NCBI GenBank assembly: GCA_025936755.1 | Contig: JAICSS010000002.1 | Coordinates: 62,001 to 126,000, forward strand | Source: Solirubrobacterales bacterium | GTDB taxonomy: Bacteria > Actinomycetota > Thermoleophilia > Solirubrobacterales > 70-9 | Length of the DNA stretch: 64,000 bases | Direction of reading: 5' to 3' | In this document: in pieces, positions 41,724 through 48,951 of the stretch | Layout: each line of letters begins with the position of its first letter | Position numbering within the stretch: the first letter of the stretch is position 1 | Translations under genes and position numbers: made by a program | The notes under the pieces: generated by a model | Database searches by the model: none | What the model saw: the letters and a program-made list of their open reading frames with translations, nothing else | Told to the model about the DNA's origin: nothing

Positions 41724-43238
41724 TTGGAGGCATCAGCCCTAACTCACGCCAGTCGCCGCGGGCTCCTCGCCCGCCGCTCGCCGCTGCTCAAGCTGCAGGG
41801 CGACGAGAAGCTGATCGCGATGGCGCGAGCCGGCAACCCGGGCGCCTTCGAGACGATGGTCGACCGCTACCAGGGCCGCCTGCTCGGCTTCTGCCGCCAG
41901 ATGCTGGGCTCGACCGAGGACGCCGAAGACGTCCTCCAGGAGGTCTTCGTCAACGCCTACCGGGCGATGCTCGCCGACGAGCGTGAGATCAACCTCCGCC
42001 CCTGGCTCTACCGGATCGCCCGCAACCGCTGCCTCAACTACCTGCGCAAGCCGAAGGCCGACGCGCAGGAATCGATGGACATGGTCCCCGAGGTCGACGC
42101 CGCCTCGACCGCCGAGCGCGTCCACAACCGCGAGGAGTTCCGGCAGATCCTCAGCGACGTCAACAAGCTTCCCGAGACCCAGCGCTCCGCCCTGCTGCTG
42201 CGCGAGATGGACGCCCTCAGCTACGAGGAAATCGCCGCCGCGATGGACACCACCGTGCCCTCGGTGAAGTCGCTGCTGGTGCGGGCGCGGATCTCGCTGA
42301 CCGAGGCGAGCCAGGCGCGCCTGCTGACCTGCGGCGAGGTCCGGGTCGAGCTCTCCGAAGCGGCCGAGGGCCTGCGCAAGGCTTCGGCTCCGGTTCGCCG
42401 TCACGTCCGCGAGTGCGAGGAATGCGCCGACTTCCGCTCCCAGCTTCGCTCCAACGAGAAGGCGCTGGCGGCGCTTTTCCCGGTCGGGCCGCTGATCGCC
42501 TTCAAGGGCTTCCTCCTCTCCAAGCTCGGCCTCGGCGGAGCCGGGGGCGCGGGCGCGACCGGTGCCGGGACCGCCACCGCGGGCGCCGGAGCCGTCGGCG
42601 GCGCCGCTGCCGCGTTCGGCGGCGGCTCGGCTGTCAGTGGCCTGGGCGCGCTCGGCGGCGCGCTCGGGACCAAGGCCGTCGCCGGTGTCGTCACCGCCGC
42701 CGTCCTCACCGCCGGCGCGGTCGAGGTGAAGCAGACCACCGGCACCCCGGTCGAACCGAACAGCGACAGCGCTCCCGCCCTGGTTCAGGAAACCGGCACC
42801 GCCACCCTCTCCGCTTCCGAAGCCGCGCCCGCGATCGCCGCCCACACCAGGGCGCCCGCCGTCGAGCCGGTCGCCGAAGCGCCGCCGGTCCCGGCGCCCG
42901 CCCCGGTCGCCGAAGAAACCGCCGCGCCCCCGCCTCCGCCCGCCGCGGAGGAAGACGAAGAAGCCGCCGGCGAGTCCGCCGCCGGCGAGGAAGTCACGAT
43001 CGGCGACGGGGACGCGGCGATCACCGGCGCCCAGCCTTCCGAAGAAGTCGCCGGCGCCCACGGCGGCAGCGGCACCGTCGTCGTCACCACCAGCCCGCCG
43101 CCGAGCGAACCGCCTCCGCCGCCCCCGCCGGCCGAACCGGACAGCTCGCCGCCCAGTGAGCCGCCTCCACCGGTGGTCGAAGCAACGGTCCCGGTCCCGG
43201 CGCCGGCGCCCGAACCGGCCCCGGTCGCCGAACCGTAG
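41724..43238 (+). CDS. ECF sigma factor fused to zinc finger, membrane helix and Pro-rich outer tail
   Basis: A 504-residue protein. Sigma region 2 lies at about 40-105 and region 4 at about 145-195. Then comes an anti-sigma-like HxxxCxxC zinc motif (H227, C231, C234), a Gly/Ala-rich linker, one membrane helix (about 317-334), and 170 residues of Ala/Pro/Glu-rich tail that would lie outside. So sigma and its own tether are one chain; release probably needs proteolysis, as in ECF52/53-like types. TTG 41724 is chosen since GGGAG precedes it by five bases. Confidence 0.82.
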   Translation: MEASALTHASRRGLLARRSPLLKLQGDEKLIAMARAGNPGAFETMVDRYQGRLLGFCRQMLGSTEDAEDVLQEVFVNAYRAMLADEREINLRPWLYRIARNRCLNYLRKPKADAQESMDMVPEVDAASTAERVHNREEFRQILSDVNKLPETQRSALLLREMDALSYEEIAAAMDTTVPSVKSLLVRARISLTEASQARLLTCGEVRVELSEAAEGLRKASAPVRRHVRECEECADFRSQLRSNEKALAALFPVGPLIAFKGFLLSKLGLGGAGGAGATGAGTATAGAGAVGGAAAAFGGGSAVSGLGALGGALGTKAVAGVVTAAVLTAGAVEVKQTTGTPVEPNSDSAPALVQETGTATLSASEAAPAIAAHTRAPAVEPVAEAPPVPAPAPVAEETAAPPPPPAAEEDEEAAGESAAGEEVTIGDGDAAITGAQPSEEVAGAHGGSGTVVVTTSPPPSEPPPPPPPAEPDSSPPSEPPPPVVEATVPVPAPAPEPAPVAEP

Positions 43239-43244
43239 AAGCCC

Positions 43245-44174
43245 TCAGCCGAGGCCGATGACTTTGAGCCGGCGCATCAGGCAGGTGCCGGCGAACTGGC
43301 GCGTCTCCTCCAGCGAGTAGCCGAAGAGCTCGAAGTCCTCGCCGGCGTTCTCGGCCCACGGCGGCTGCAGAACCCCGTCGGCCAGCGGCAGCGCCTGCTC
43401 CAGCGTCCGCTGGATCGCCTGCTTGTAGCGGTCGTCCTCGCGCGCCTTCTCGCGCAGGAAGACCGAGCCGAAGGCGACGTGGCGGTGCTCGTCGCGGGCG
43501 ACGTTGGAGAAGCCCTCGACGAAGCCCGGCAGCGTTCCTTCGCGTTCGTTGAAGTCCATGATGAAGTGCTGCCCGGTCAGGGCCAGCATCCCCTCGATCA
43601 CCATGTGGTAGAGCGTCACCGCCTCGACCAGGGCCTCGGCGTCCTCCGGCTCGGCCGAGAGACGGTCGGTGCGCTCCTTCAGCATCCCGTCGAAGAGGGC
43701 GCCGAACTTCTCGTTCAGGTGCGCGGAGGTCTCCGCCAGCATCTCGCTCAACCGGTCGGACTCGAGCACCCCCACCTCGCGGTAGAAGCGCTCGAAGAAG
43801 CGGACGTGGCGGGCCTCGTCGGCGATCTGCGTGCAGAGGAAGATCTTCTGGTCCTCGGTCGGCGCCGCCCGCATGATCGGCCCCAGCTCCTCGGCCACCT
43901 TCTGCTCGCCGATGAAGAACGACGAGAGCCCGTACATGCGCTGGAAGCGCTCCTCGGGGCTGATCCGCTGGTGCCAGTCCTCGCGGTCGCGGCTGAAGTC
44001 GAGCTCCTGCGTCTGCCACTGCTGCCGCTCCCAGAGGTCGTAGAGCTCGGCGTAGGTGAGGAGCTTCACCTCCGAGGTGCGATCGGCGGCCTCGTTCAGC
44101 GCCGGGTCCGCCGTCGCCCGGAAGTCGGAGCGCTCGGTCCGCGACTGGGTCCCGGTTGCCGGTTTCGCCTCCAT
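43245..44174 (-). CDS. R2-like ligand-binding oxidase (R2lox)
   Basis: A 309-residue ferritin-fold protein. Metal ligands E90, E120/H123, E194 and E229/H232 are in place. V93 and Y189 occupy the spacing (first Glu +3, fourth ligand Glu -5) of the Val-Tyr pair that forms an ether cross-link in R2lox proteins. It is therefore a Mn/Fe oxidase that binds a long-chain ligand, not a ribonucleotide reductase subunit; no nrdA-like gene is near. The natural substrate is unknown for the whole family. Confidence 0.85.
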   Translation of the reverse strand: MEAKPATGTQSRTERSDFRATADPALNEAADRTSEVKLLTYAELYDLWERQQWQTQELDFSRDREDWHQRISPEERFQRMYGLSSFFIGEQKVAEELGPIMRAAPTEDQKIFLCTQIADEARHVRFFERFYREVGVLESDRLSEMLAETSAHLNEKFGALFDGMLKERTDRLSAEPEDAEALVEAVTLYHMVIEGMLALTGQHFIMDFNEREGTLPGFVEGFSNVARDEHRHVAFGSVFLREKAREDDRYKQAIQRTLEQALPLADGVLQPPWAENAGEDFELFGYSLEETRQFAGTCLMRRLKVIGLG

Positions 44175-44180
44175 CGGCCG

Positions 44181-44186
44181 AGCCTA
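44181..44186 (-). promoter_or_regulatory. -10 box for leaderless R2lox transcript
   Basis: TAGGCT on the minus strand, six bases (CGGCCG) before the ATG at 44174. Confidence 0.45.
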
Positions 44187-44212
44187 GCAGCGGCCTGGCT
44201 GCCTGGCCAGTT

Positions 44213-44926
44213 TCAGGCGCTGTGGGTCTGTCCCGGCTCCAGGGCCACGACCTGGGACGAGGTCCGGGACTCGACCTCGGACTTGAAGGCCTCGACGTCG
44301 ATCTCGATCGCGGGAAAGGTGTTGTAGTGGATCGGGATCACGGTGCCGGCGCCGACGAGCTCGCAGGCGACGACGCCGTCGTGGCGGTCCATCGTGTAGT
44401 GGCCGCCGATCGGCAGCAGGGCGACGTCCACCGGGTTGCGTTCGGCGATCAGCTTCATGTCGCTGAACAGGCAGGTGTCGCCGGCGTGGTAGACGGTCAC
44501 CCCGCCGATGTTGATCAGCAGGCCGGTGGCGGTCCCGATCGCGGTCCCGTGCTCGGCGCTGAACAGCGCCTCTTCGTGGCCGGGCAGGGTGCTGGTGTGC
44601 CAGGCGGGGACGAGCTTGACCCAGCCCCAGTCGAACTCGACCGTGCCGCCGAGGTTGGGGTCGCTGAGGGCCTCGACCCCACGGGCTTTCAGCCATTCCG
44701 CCAGCTCGACGATCGCGACGCAGTGGGCGCCGGTCCGCTTGGCGACCGGGACGGCGTCGGCCATGTGGTCGGCGTGGCCGTGGGTGATCGCGATGTGGGT
44801 CGGCTCGACCTCCTCGGCGGTGGCCACCGCGACGGGGTTGTTGGGCTTCAGGAACGGGTCGACGAGGACCGTCGTCTCCCCCTCGCTCAACTCGAAGCAG
44901 GAATGCCCGTGGTACTTGATCTCCAT
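44213..44926 (-). CDS. Metal-dependent hydrolase, UPF0173 / metallo-beta-lactamase fold
   Basis: A 237-residue protein. HGHADH (in THGHADHMAD) is the HxHxDH zinc motif; further ligands come from a His in GGHYTMD and a late IPIHYNTFP. The fold and length match UPF0173 (YtkL-like) hydrolases, whose substrate is not known. It starts where the preceding 110-residue gene stops (TGATG-type overlap), so the two are coupled. Confidence 0.88.
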   Translation of the reverse strand: MEIKYHGHSCFELSEGETTVLVDPFLKPNNPVAVATAEEVEPTHIAITHGHADHMADAVPVAKRTGAHCVAIVELAEWLKARGVEALSDPNLGGTVEFDWGWVKLVPAWHTSTLPGHEEALFSAEHGTAIGTATGLLINIGGVTVYHAGDTCLFSDMKLIAERNPVDVALLPIGGHYTMDRHDGVVACELVGAGTVIPIHYNTFPAIEIDVEAFKSEVESRTSSQVVALEPGQTHSA

Positions 44927-45258
44927 CAGCTCTCGCCTCCCGGTCTACTGGGGTTGTCCAACTCTTCCTTCAGTGCCCAGCCGACGGCGACCCCAACCAT
45001 CATCCCCATCCTCGCCTCCTCGGCCAGGAGGGCGCGGACGGCGGCGACCCGCTCCTCGGGGTCGGGCATCGTCGCGGCCTTGAGGGTCTCGTTTTCGTGC
45101 GGCTCGCCGAACCAGCCGCCCTCGGCCAGGGCCGCCGCCAGCACCTTCTGCAGCTGCGGCGCCGCCCTGGCGACGATCCGCTCGGCCGCGGAGAACCGCT
45201 CCGGGTCGAGCAGCCGCTCGATCGCGGCCTCCAGCTCCCTCTCGTCGGGATCGGGCAC
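44926..45258 (-). CDS. Small conserved-looking protein of unknown function
   Basis: A 110-residue, mainly helical protein with a charged N-terminal half and a short hydrophobic stretch near residues 82-95 (MGMMVGVAVGWAL). No family is recognised. It is translationally coupled to the UPF0173 gene and begins with a GTG directly after a -10 box. Confidence 0.65.
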   Translation of the reverse strand: MPDPDERELEAAIERLLDPERFSAAERIVARAAPQLQKVLAAALAEGGWFGEPHENETLKAATMPDPEERVAAVRALLAEEARMGMMVGVAVGWALKEELDNPSRPGGES

Positions 45259-45264
45259 GAACGG

Positions 45265-45270
45265 AGCCTA
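45265..45270 (-). promoter_or_regulatory. -10 box for leaderless transcript
   Basis: TAGGCT on the minus strand, six bases before the GTG at 45258. Confidence 0.45.
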
Positions 45271-45307
45271 GCCTGGAGCCGCTGGCCCTGCCAATCGCCT
45301 CCAGGTG

Positions 45308-46072
45308 CTATTCGCCGTGCTGGAAGGCGGTGGCCGCGAAGCCCGCCAGCGCCCCGATGATGCCTCCCGCCAGCCCGGCGACCCAGTCGGCGGTGGGGGC
45401 GAACAGCGGCAGGAGGATGATCGCGACCGCGCCGACGGCGACGCCGACGACGTCGAGGTCCTCGCCGATCTCCTCGCGCACCTCGGCGCGGCGGATCACG
45501 AACCAGGCGGCGAGGGCGCCCAGCGCCATCCCGTTGCCGCCGGAGATGAAGGTGACCGGGTCGGGGCTGGCGGCCGCGTCGGCGGCGATCATCCCCAGCG
45601 TCCCGCAGGCGATCAGCAGGATCGCCGTCCGCGCCGTCCCCAGCCGCCGCTCGACGCCGGTGCCGAAGATCGCCAGCGCCAGCCCGACGACGAAGAGGAA
45701 GCCGGTGTCGACGTAGGCGAAGGGGGCGGTGAGGTAGCGCCACCAGTCTTCCTGGAAGGGGATGACGAGGCCGCCGAAGTTGCCGATCGGGTCCCCGGTC
45801 GCCTTCTGCAGCACCAGCAGCACCGCCGAGACGAGGATCGCCGCGATCGTCGCGTAGGGGCGCTCGGCGGCGGCCTCGAAGCTCGCCCCGCCCAGGCGCG
45901 GCCGGCGGCGCCGGCGCTTGCGCGGCTCCCGCGCCTCCAGCCCGTCGCCGCGGCGCTCCAGCTTCGGCGCCCGCTTGCGCAGCCGGGCCCCGCAATAGGG
46001 GCACTCGGTTACGTAGGGACTGACCTCGCTGCCGCAGTTCTTGCAGATGACGCTGAGCTCAGTCTCGCTCAT
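45308..46072 (-). CDS. Rhomboid-like membrane protein with zinc ribbon, catalytic residues missing
   Basis: A 254-residue protein. An N-terminal zinc ribbon (C10, C13, C24, C27) and a very basic linker precede a six-helix rhomboid domain. The catalytic GxSG is GGNG (N180 for Ser) and the expected His of the last helix is Gly (near 233), so it cannot be a normal serine protease. Inactive rhomboids elsewhere bind and escort membrane clients. It lies alone between the 110-residue gene and the divergent aldolase gene. Confidence 0.75.
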   Translation of the reverse strand: MSETELSVICKNCGSEVSPYVTECPYCGARLRKRAPKLERRGDGLEAREPRKRRRRRPRLGGASFEAAAERPYATIAAILVSAVLLVLQKATGDPIGNFGGLVIPFQEDWWRYLTAPFAYVDTGFLFVVGLALAIFGTGVERRLGTARTAILLIACGTLGMIAADAAASPDPVTFISGGNGMALGALAAWFVIRRAEVREEIGEDLDVVGVAVGAVAIILLPLFAPTADWVAGLAGGIIGALAGFAATAFQHGE

Positions 46073-46078
46073 CCTCCG

Positions 46079-46084
46079 AGGATA
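46079..46084 (-). promoter_or_regulatory. -10 box for leaderless rhomboid transcript
   Basis: TATCCT on the minus strand, six bases (CGGAGG) before the ATG at 46072. GGAGG touches the ATG, too close to serve as a ribosome-binding site. Confidence 0.45.
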
Positions 46085-46155
46085 CCCGCCGCCGTCGAGT
46101 TCCCAGTTGGAATGCGCGATACTGCCCAGGCAACCGACTTCTTGGAGGAATCGAC

Positions 46156-47076
46156 GTGGAGCTGAAGAGTCTGACCGAGCAGAAATCGCTGCTGGAGGTC
46201 CTGCCGCCCGGTAAACGGGCGCGCCTGCACCGCCTTCTGTTCGAGTTCGGCCCCGGCAACGGCACCCTGATGCTGCTGCCGATCGACCAGGGCATCGAGC
46301 ACGGCCCGCGTGACTTCTTCCCCAACCCCGCCTCGAAGGACCCCGACTACCAGTTCCGCCTCGCCGCCGAGGGGGGCTACTCGGCCCTCGCCTGCCAGAT
46401 CGGGATGGCCGAGAAGTACTACCCCGACTACGCCGGCCGGGTGCCGCTCATCCTCAAGGTCAACGGCAAGACCGACCTCCCCTCCTCCTCCAAGGCCTTC
46501 TCGAGCTGCAACGCCAGCGTCGAGGACGGCGTCCGCCTCGGCGCCGACGCGATCGGCTACACGCTCTACGTCGGCTCCCCGCGCCAGGACGAGGACCTCG
46601 CCCAGCTGCGCCGCGTGCGCGAGGAATGCGACCGCTTCGGGATGCCGCTCGTCGTCTGGTCCTACCCGCGCGGCGAAGCGGTCGAGGCCAAGGGCGGCCA
46701 GAACAGCTTCTACGCGATCGACTACGCGGCCCGGATGGCGATGGAGATGGGCGCCGACGTGGTCAAGCTCAACATGCCGAAGATCGACTCCTCCAAGGAC
46801 AAGGACGCCCCCGCGCCTTACAACGAGATGGAAGTCGACCAGACCGAGGCGATCCGCCAGTGCGTCGAGTCGGCGGGCCGGGCGCTCGTCGTCCTCTCCG
46901 GCGGCTCCAAGACCGACGACGAGACGGTCCTGCAGAACACCCGCGACGTGATGGGCGCCGGCGGCTCCGGCGTCATCTTCGGCCGCAACGTCTGGCAGCG
47001 CGAGTGGAACGAGGCGCTGGCGATCATCGAGCAGATCAAGGAGACGCTTCTCTCCAACGTGCGCAGAACTCCGTAA
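46156..47076 (+). CDS. Class I fructose-bisphosphate aldolase (DhnA/FbaB type)
   Basis: A 306-residue TIM-barrel aldolase of the archaeal-type class I family. It has the PIDQGIEHGP start, the Schiff-base region near ADVVKLNMPK and the C-terminal phosphate-binding LSGGSK and GVIFGRN stretches. It splits fructose-1,6-bisphosphate without a metal. GGAGG precedes the GTG. A terminator lies 29 bases after the stop. Confidence 0.9.
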   Translation: MELKSLTEQKSLLEVLPPGKRARLHRLLFEFGPGNGTLMLLPIDQGIEHGPRDFFPNPASKDPDYQFRLAAEGGYSALACQIGMAEKYYPDYAGRVPLILKVNGKTDLPSSSKAFSSCNASVEDGVRLGADAIGYTLYVGSPRQDEDLAQLRRVREECDRFGMPLVVWSYPRGEAVEAKGGQNSFYAIDYAARMAMEMGADVVKLNMPKIDSSKDKDAPAPYNEMEVDQTEAIRQCVESAGRALVVLSGGSKTDDETVLQNTRDVMGAGGSGVIFGRNVWQREWNEALAIIEQIKETLLSNVRRTP

Positions 47077-47104
47077 GCGCCGTCCCTCGCAGGGGGAGAG
47101 CCTG

Positions 47105-47139
47105 GGCCCGCCCGCGCTTAGGTGCAGGTGGGCCTTTTT
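47105..47139 (+). terminator. Intrinsic terminator of the aldolase gene
   Basis: GGCCCGCC (47105-47112) pairs with GGTGGGCC (47127-47134, one G:U pair), followed by TTTTT. Confidence 0.8.
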
Positions 47140-47640
47140 CGTGGGCAGAAGAGCAATTGGGGCAGCTGCGTGCTCTTGCTGCTGGCCGCGCTGGTGCTGC
47201 TGCGGCCGTGGGAGGAGCTGGGGCGGGACGAGGAACCGGTGAGCGCCTGGGCCTACGTGACGCGGGCGGTCGACGGAGACACGATCGAAGTGCGCCTGGA
47301 CGGCGCCGCCGAGGACGTCCGCTACATCGGCGTCGACACCCCCGAGACGGTGAAGCCGGACACGCCGGTCCAGTGCTTCGGGCCGCAGGCCTCGAGCTTC
47401 AACCACCGCCTGATCGAGGGCAAGCGGGTGCGCCTGGTCTTCGGGGTCGAGCGCCGCGACGTCTACGGCCGCCTGCTCGCCTACGTCTACCTCGACGGCC
47501 GCTTCGTCAACGCCGAGCTGGTCCGGCGAGGGCTGGCGCGGACGCTGACGATCCCTCCCAACGATCGCTTCGCGGGGCGGCTGAAGCGGCTCGAGATGGC
47601 CGCCGCGCGAGCCGGCCGCGGCCTCTGGGGCGCCTGCTGA
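47122..47640 (+). CDS. Membrane-anchored staphylococcal-nuclease-like thermonuclease
   Basis: Up to 172 residues. A hydrophobic anchor or signal (CVLLLLAALVLL) precedes an SNase OB-fold domain with VDGDTIEVRL, GVDTPETV and RDVYGRLLAYVYL, holding the usual Arg, Asp and Glu catalytic set. It is a secreted or anchored calcium-dependent nuclease. The longest start, GTG 47122, lies inside the aldolase terminator; GTG 47170, just before the hydrophobic segment, is more likely. Confidence 0.82.
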   Translation: MQVGLFRGQKSNWGSCVLLLLAALVLLRPWEELGRDEEPVSAWAYVTRAVDGDTIEVRLDGAAEDVRYIGVDTPETVKPDTPVQCFGPQASSFNHRLIEGKRVRLVFGVERRDVYGRLLAYVYLDGRFVNAELVRRGLARTLTIPPNDRFAGRLKRLEMAAARAGRGLWGAC

Positions 47641-47710
47641 AGTGTGAGCGGACTGTGAGGCGTGCAAGATCTTTTGCTACGGTGCCGCCTGGCCCCCGGG
47701 CCCCTTCCTT

Positions 47711-47947
47711 ATGAGAATGCGACAGAGCATCTCCCAGTTCGAGACGGCGTTCGAGCAGGAGACCTACCTCGAGCGCCGCCGGCGCGAGCAGCTTCGCCGC
47801 CGGGCGGCGAACCGCTCGCGGGCGCGGAAAATCAACCGCGTCGAGCAGGAGGGGAAGGTCCGCTTCAGCGTCCTCGCCGTCTGCCTCACCGTCACCGTCG
47901 TCGTCGTCGTCGTGATGTTCGAGGCGCTCGCCTTCCTGATGGCCTAG
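47711..47947 (+). CDS. Small single-pass membrane protein
   Basis: A 78-residue protein. The first 50 residues are highly charged (RRRREQLRRR and similar) and probably helical and cytoplasmic; the last 26 are one membrane helix. It looks like a tail-anchored or DivIC-sized accessory protein, but no family is recognised. The preceding GC-rich stretch shows no clear ribosome-binding site. Confidence 0.55.
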   Translation: MRMRQSISQFETAFEQETYLERRRREQLRRRAANRSRARKINRVEQEGKVRFSVLAVCLTVTVVVVVVMFEALAFLMA

Positions 47948-47985
47948 CCCCACCCGTCTCCCCGCCTCCGAATGCCCTCCTCCAA

Positions 47986-47991
47986 TAGACT
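47986..47991 (+). promoter_or_regulatory. -10 box for leaderless transcript
   Basis: TAGACT ends nine bases before the ATG at 48001, allowing at most a two- or three-base leader. Confidence 0.45.
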
Positions 47992-48000
47992 CGCGCGCCG

Positions 48001-48594
48001 ATGGCTCGACGCTCGCTGAAGCCGCAGCTGAACCAGATCCGCGCCTGGGTGCAACAGGGGCGGACCGACGCCTGGATCGCCCACCAGCTGGAGATCAGCG
48101 CCGGCGAACTGCGCGAGTTCCGCAAGCAGTACGACCTTTCGGCCGACGACGAGAACGCCGGCGCCAGCGAAATCGACCTTCGCGACGAGATCGAAGCGGA
48201 GATCGAAGCCGCGACCGAGGCCGAGGAAGCGGAAAAGGCCGAGCAGGAGCCCGAGGACGAGGGTGAAGGCGAGAGCGACGAGGACGAGGAGCGCGAGGAG
48301 CGAGCCGAGGGCGGCAGCGGCGCCAGCCGTCGCCGCCGCCGCCGCCGCGGGCGCCGCGGCGGGCGCCGCCGCAAAGAGCTGGAGGCGACCTTCGACCACG
48401 GCGAGAACGACGGCTACGGCCTCTGGCTCGACGCCGCCGTCAAGGACAACCCCGTCTACGCCGAGCACTGGGCCGGCAAGCGCGACGTCACCGTCCGCAT
48501 CGACGCCGACCAGATCGTGATCCGCCGGGCCGGCGAGCCGCAGGAGTCGAACGGCTCCGAAAGTTCGTCCGAGCCCGACGACTCAGACGAGTAG
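48001..48594 (+). CDS. Helix-turn-helix-like protein with acidic and Arg-rich segments
   Basis: A 197-residue protein in three parts. Residues 1-45 resemble a small helix-turn-helix (WVQQGRTDAWIAHQLEIS). Next comes a strongly acidic stretch (about 50-105) and then an Arg-rich block (about 109-123). The C-terminal part (about 125-175) looks globular. The charge pattern suggests nucleic-acid or ribosome binding. No family is recognised. It converges on the next gene with no gap. Confidence 0.65.
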   Translation: MARRSLKPQLNQIRAWVQQGRTDAWIAHQLEISAGELREFRKQYDLSADDENAGASEIDLRDEIEAEIEAATEAEEAEKAEQEPEDEGEGESDEDEEREERAEGGSGASRRRRRRRGRRGGRRRKELEATFDHGENDGYGLWLDAAVKDNPVYAEHWAGKRDVTVRIDADQIVIRRAGEPQESNGSESSSEPDDSDE

Positions 48595-48918
48595 CTAGAC
48601 CGGCAGCTGGCGGCCGCCGGCGAAGTCAGTCGCTCCGCGCAGGTAGAGCCAGAAGGCGGCGTCCGTCAGGGACTGCGCTTCGCCCTCGATCGCCGGCGCG
48701 ACGTCGAACGCCACCTGCTGGGCCCAGTCGGTGCCCTGGCCGTAGAGGTCGGCGAGATCGGCGGCGGCGAAGGTCGGGCCGATCCGGCGCCGCAGCTCCT
48801 CCCGGATCGCATCGACCACGCGGTCGGCCAGGCGCCGCTCGCGCGGGCCCTCGATCTCGCGGTAGGCGCGAAAGCCGCTCTCCCATTCGAAGAAGGCGTT
48901 TTCGACCGGGTACGCCAT
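48595..48918 (-). CDS. Small protein of unknown function
   Basis: A 107-residue soluble, mostly helical protein. It has a conserved-looking FEWESGFRAYREIEGPRERR beginning and no membrane segment. No family is recognised. Its stop directly abuts that of the convergent gene. Expression looks leaderless. Confidence 0.6.
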   Translation of the reverse strand: MAYPVENAFFEWESGFRAYREIEGPRERRLADRVVDAIREELRRRIGPTFAAADLADLYGQGTDWAQQVAFDVAPAIEGEAQSLTDAAFWLYLRGATDFAGGRQLPV

Positions 48919-48924
48919 CGGCCG

Positions 48925-48930
48925 AGATTA
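48925..48930 (-). promoter_or_regulatory. -10 box for leaderless transcript
   Basis: TAATCT on the minus strand, six bases (CGGCCG) before the ATG at 48918. Confidence 0.45.
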
Positions 48931-48951
48931 CCCTGCGCCCCTCGCCGGCGG

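Noticed and set aside
43245-44174. Ribonucleotide reductase beta subunit
   Set aside because: The Val/Tyr cross-link positions and the lack of a large-subunit gene point to R2lox.
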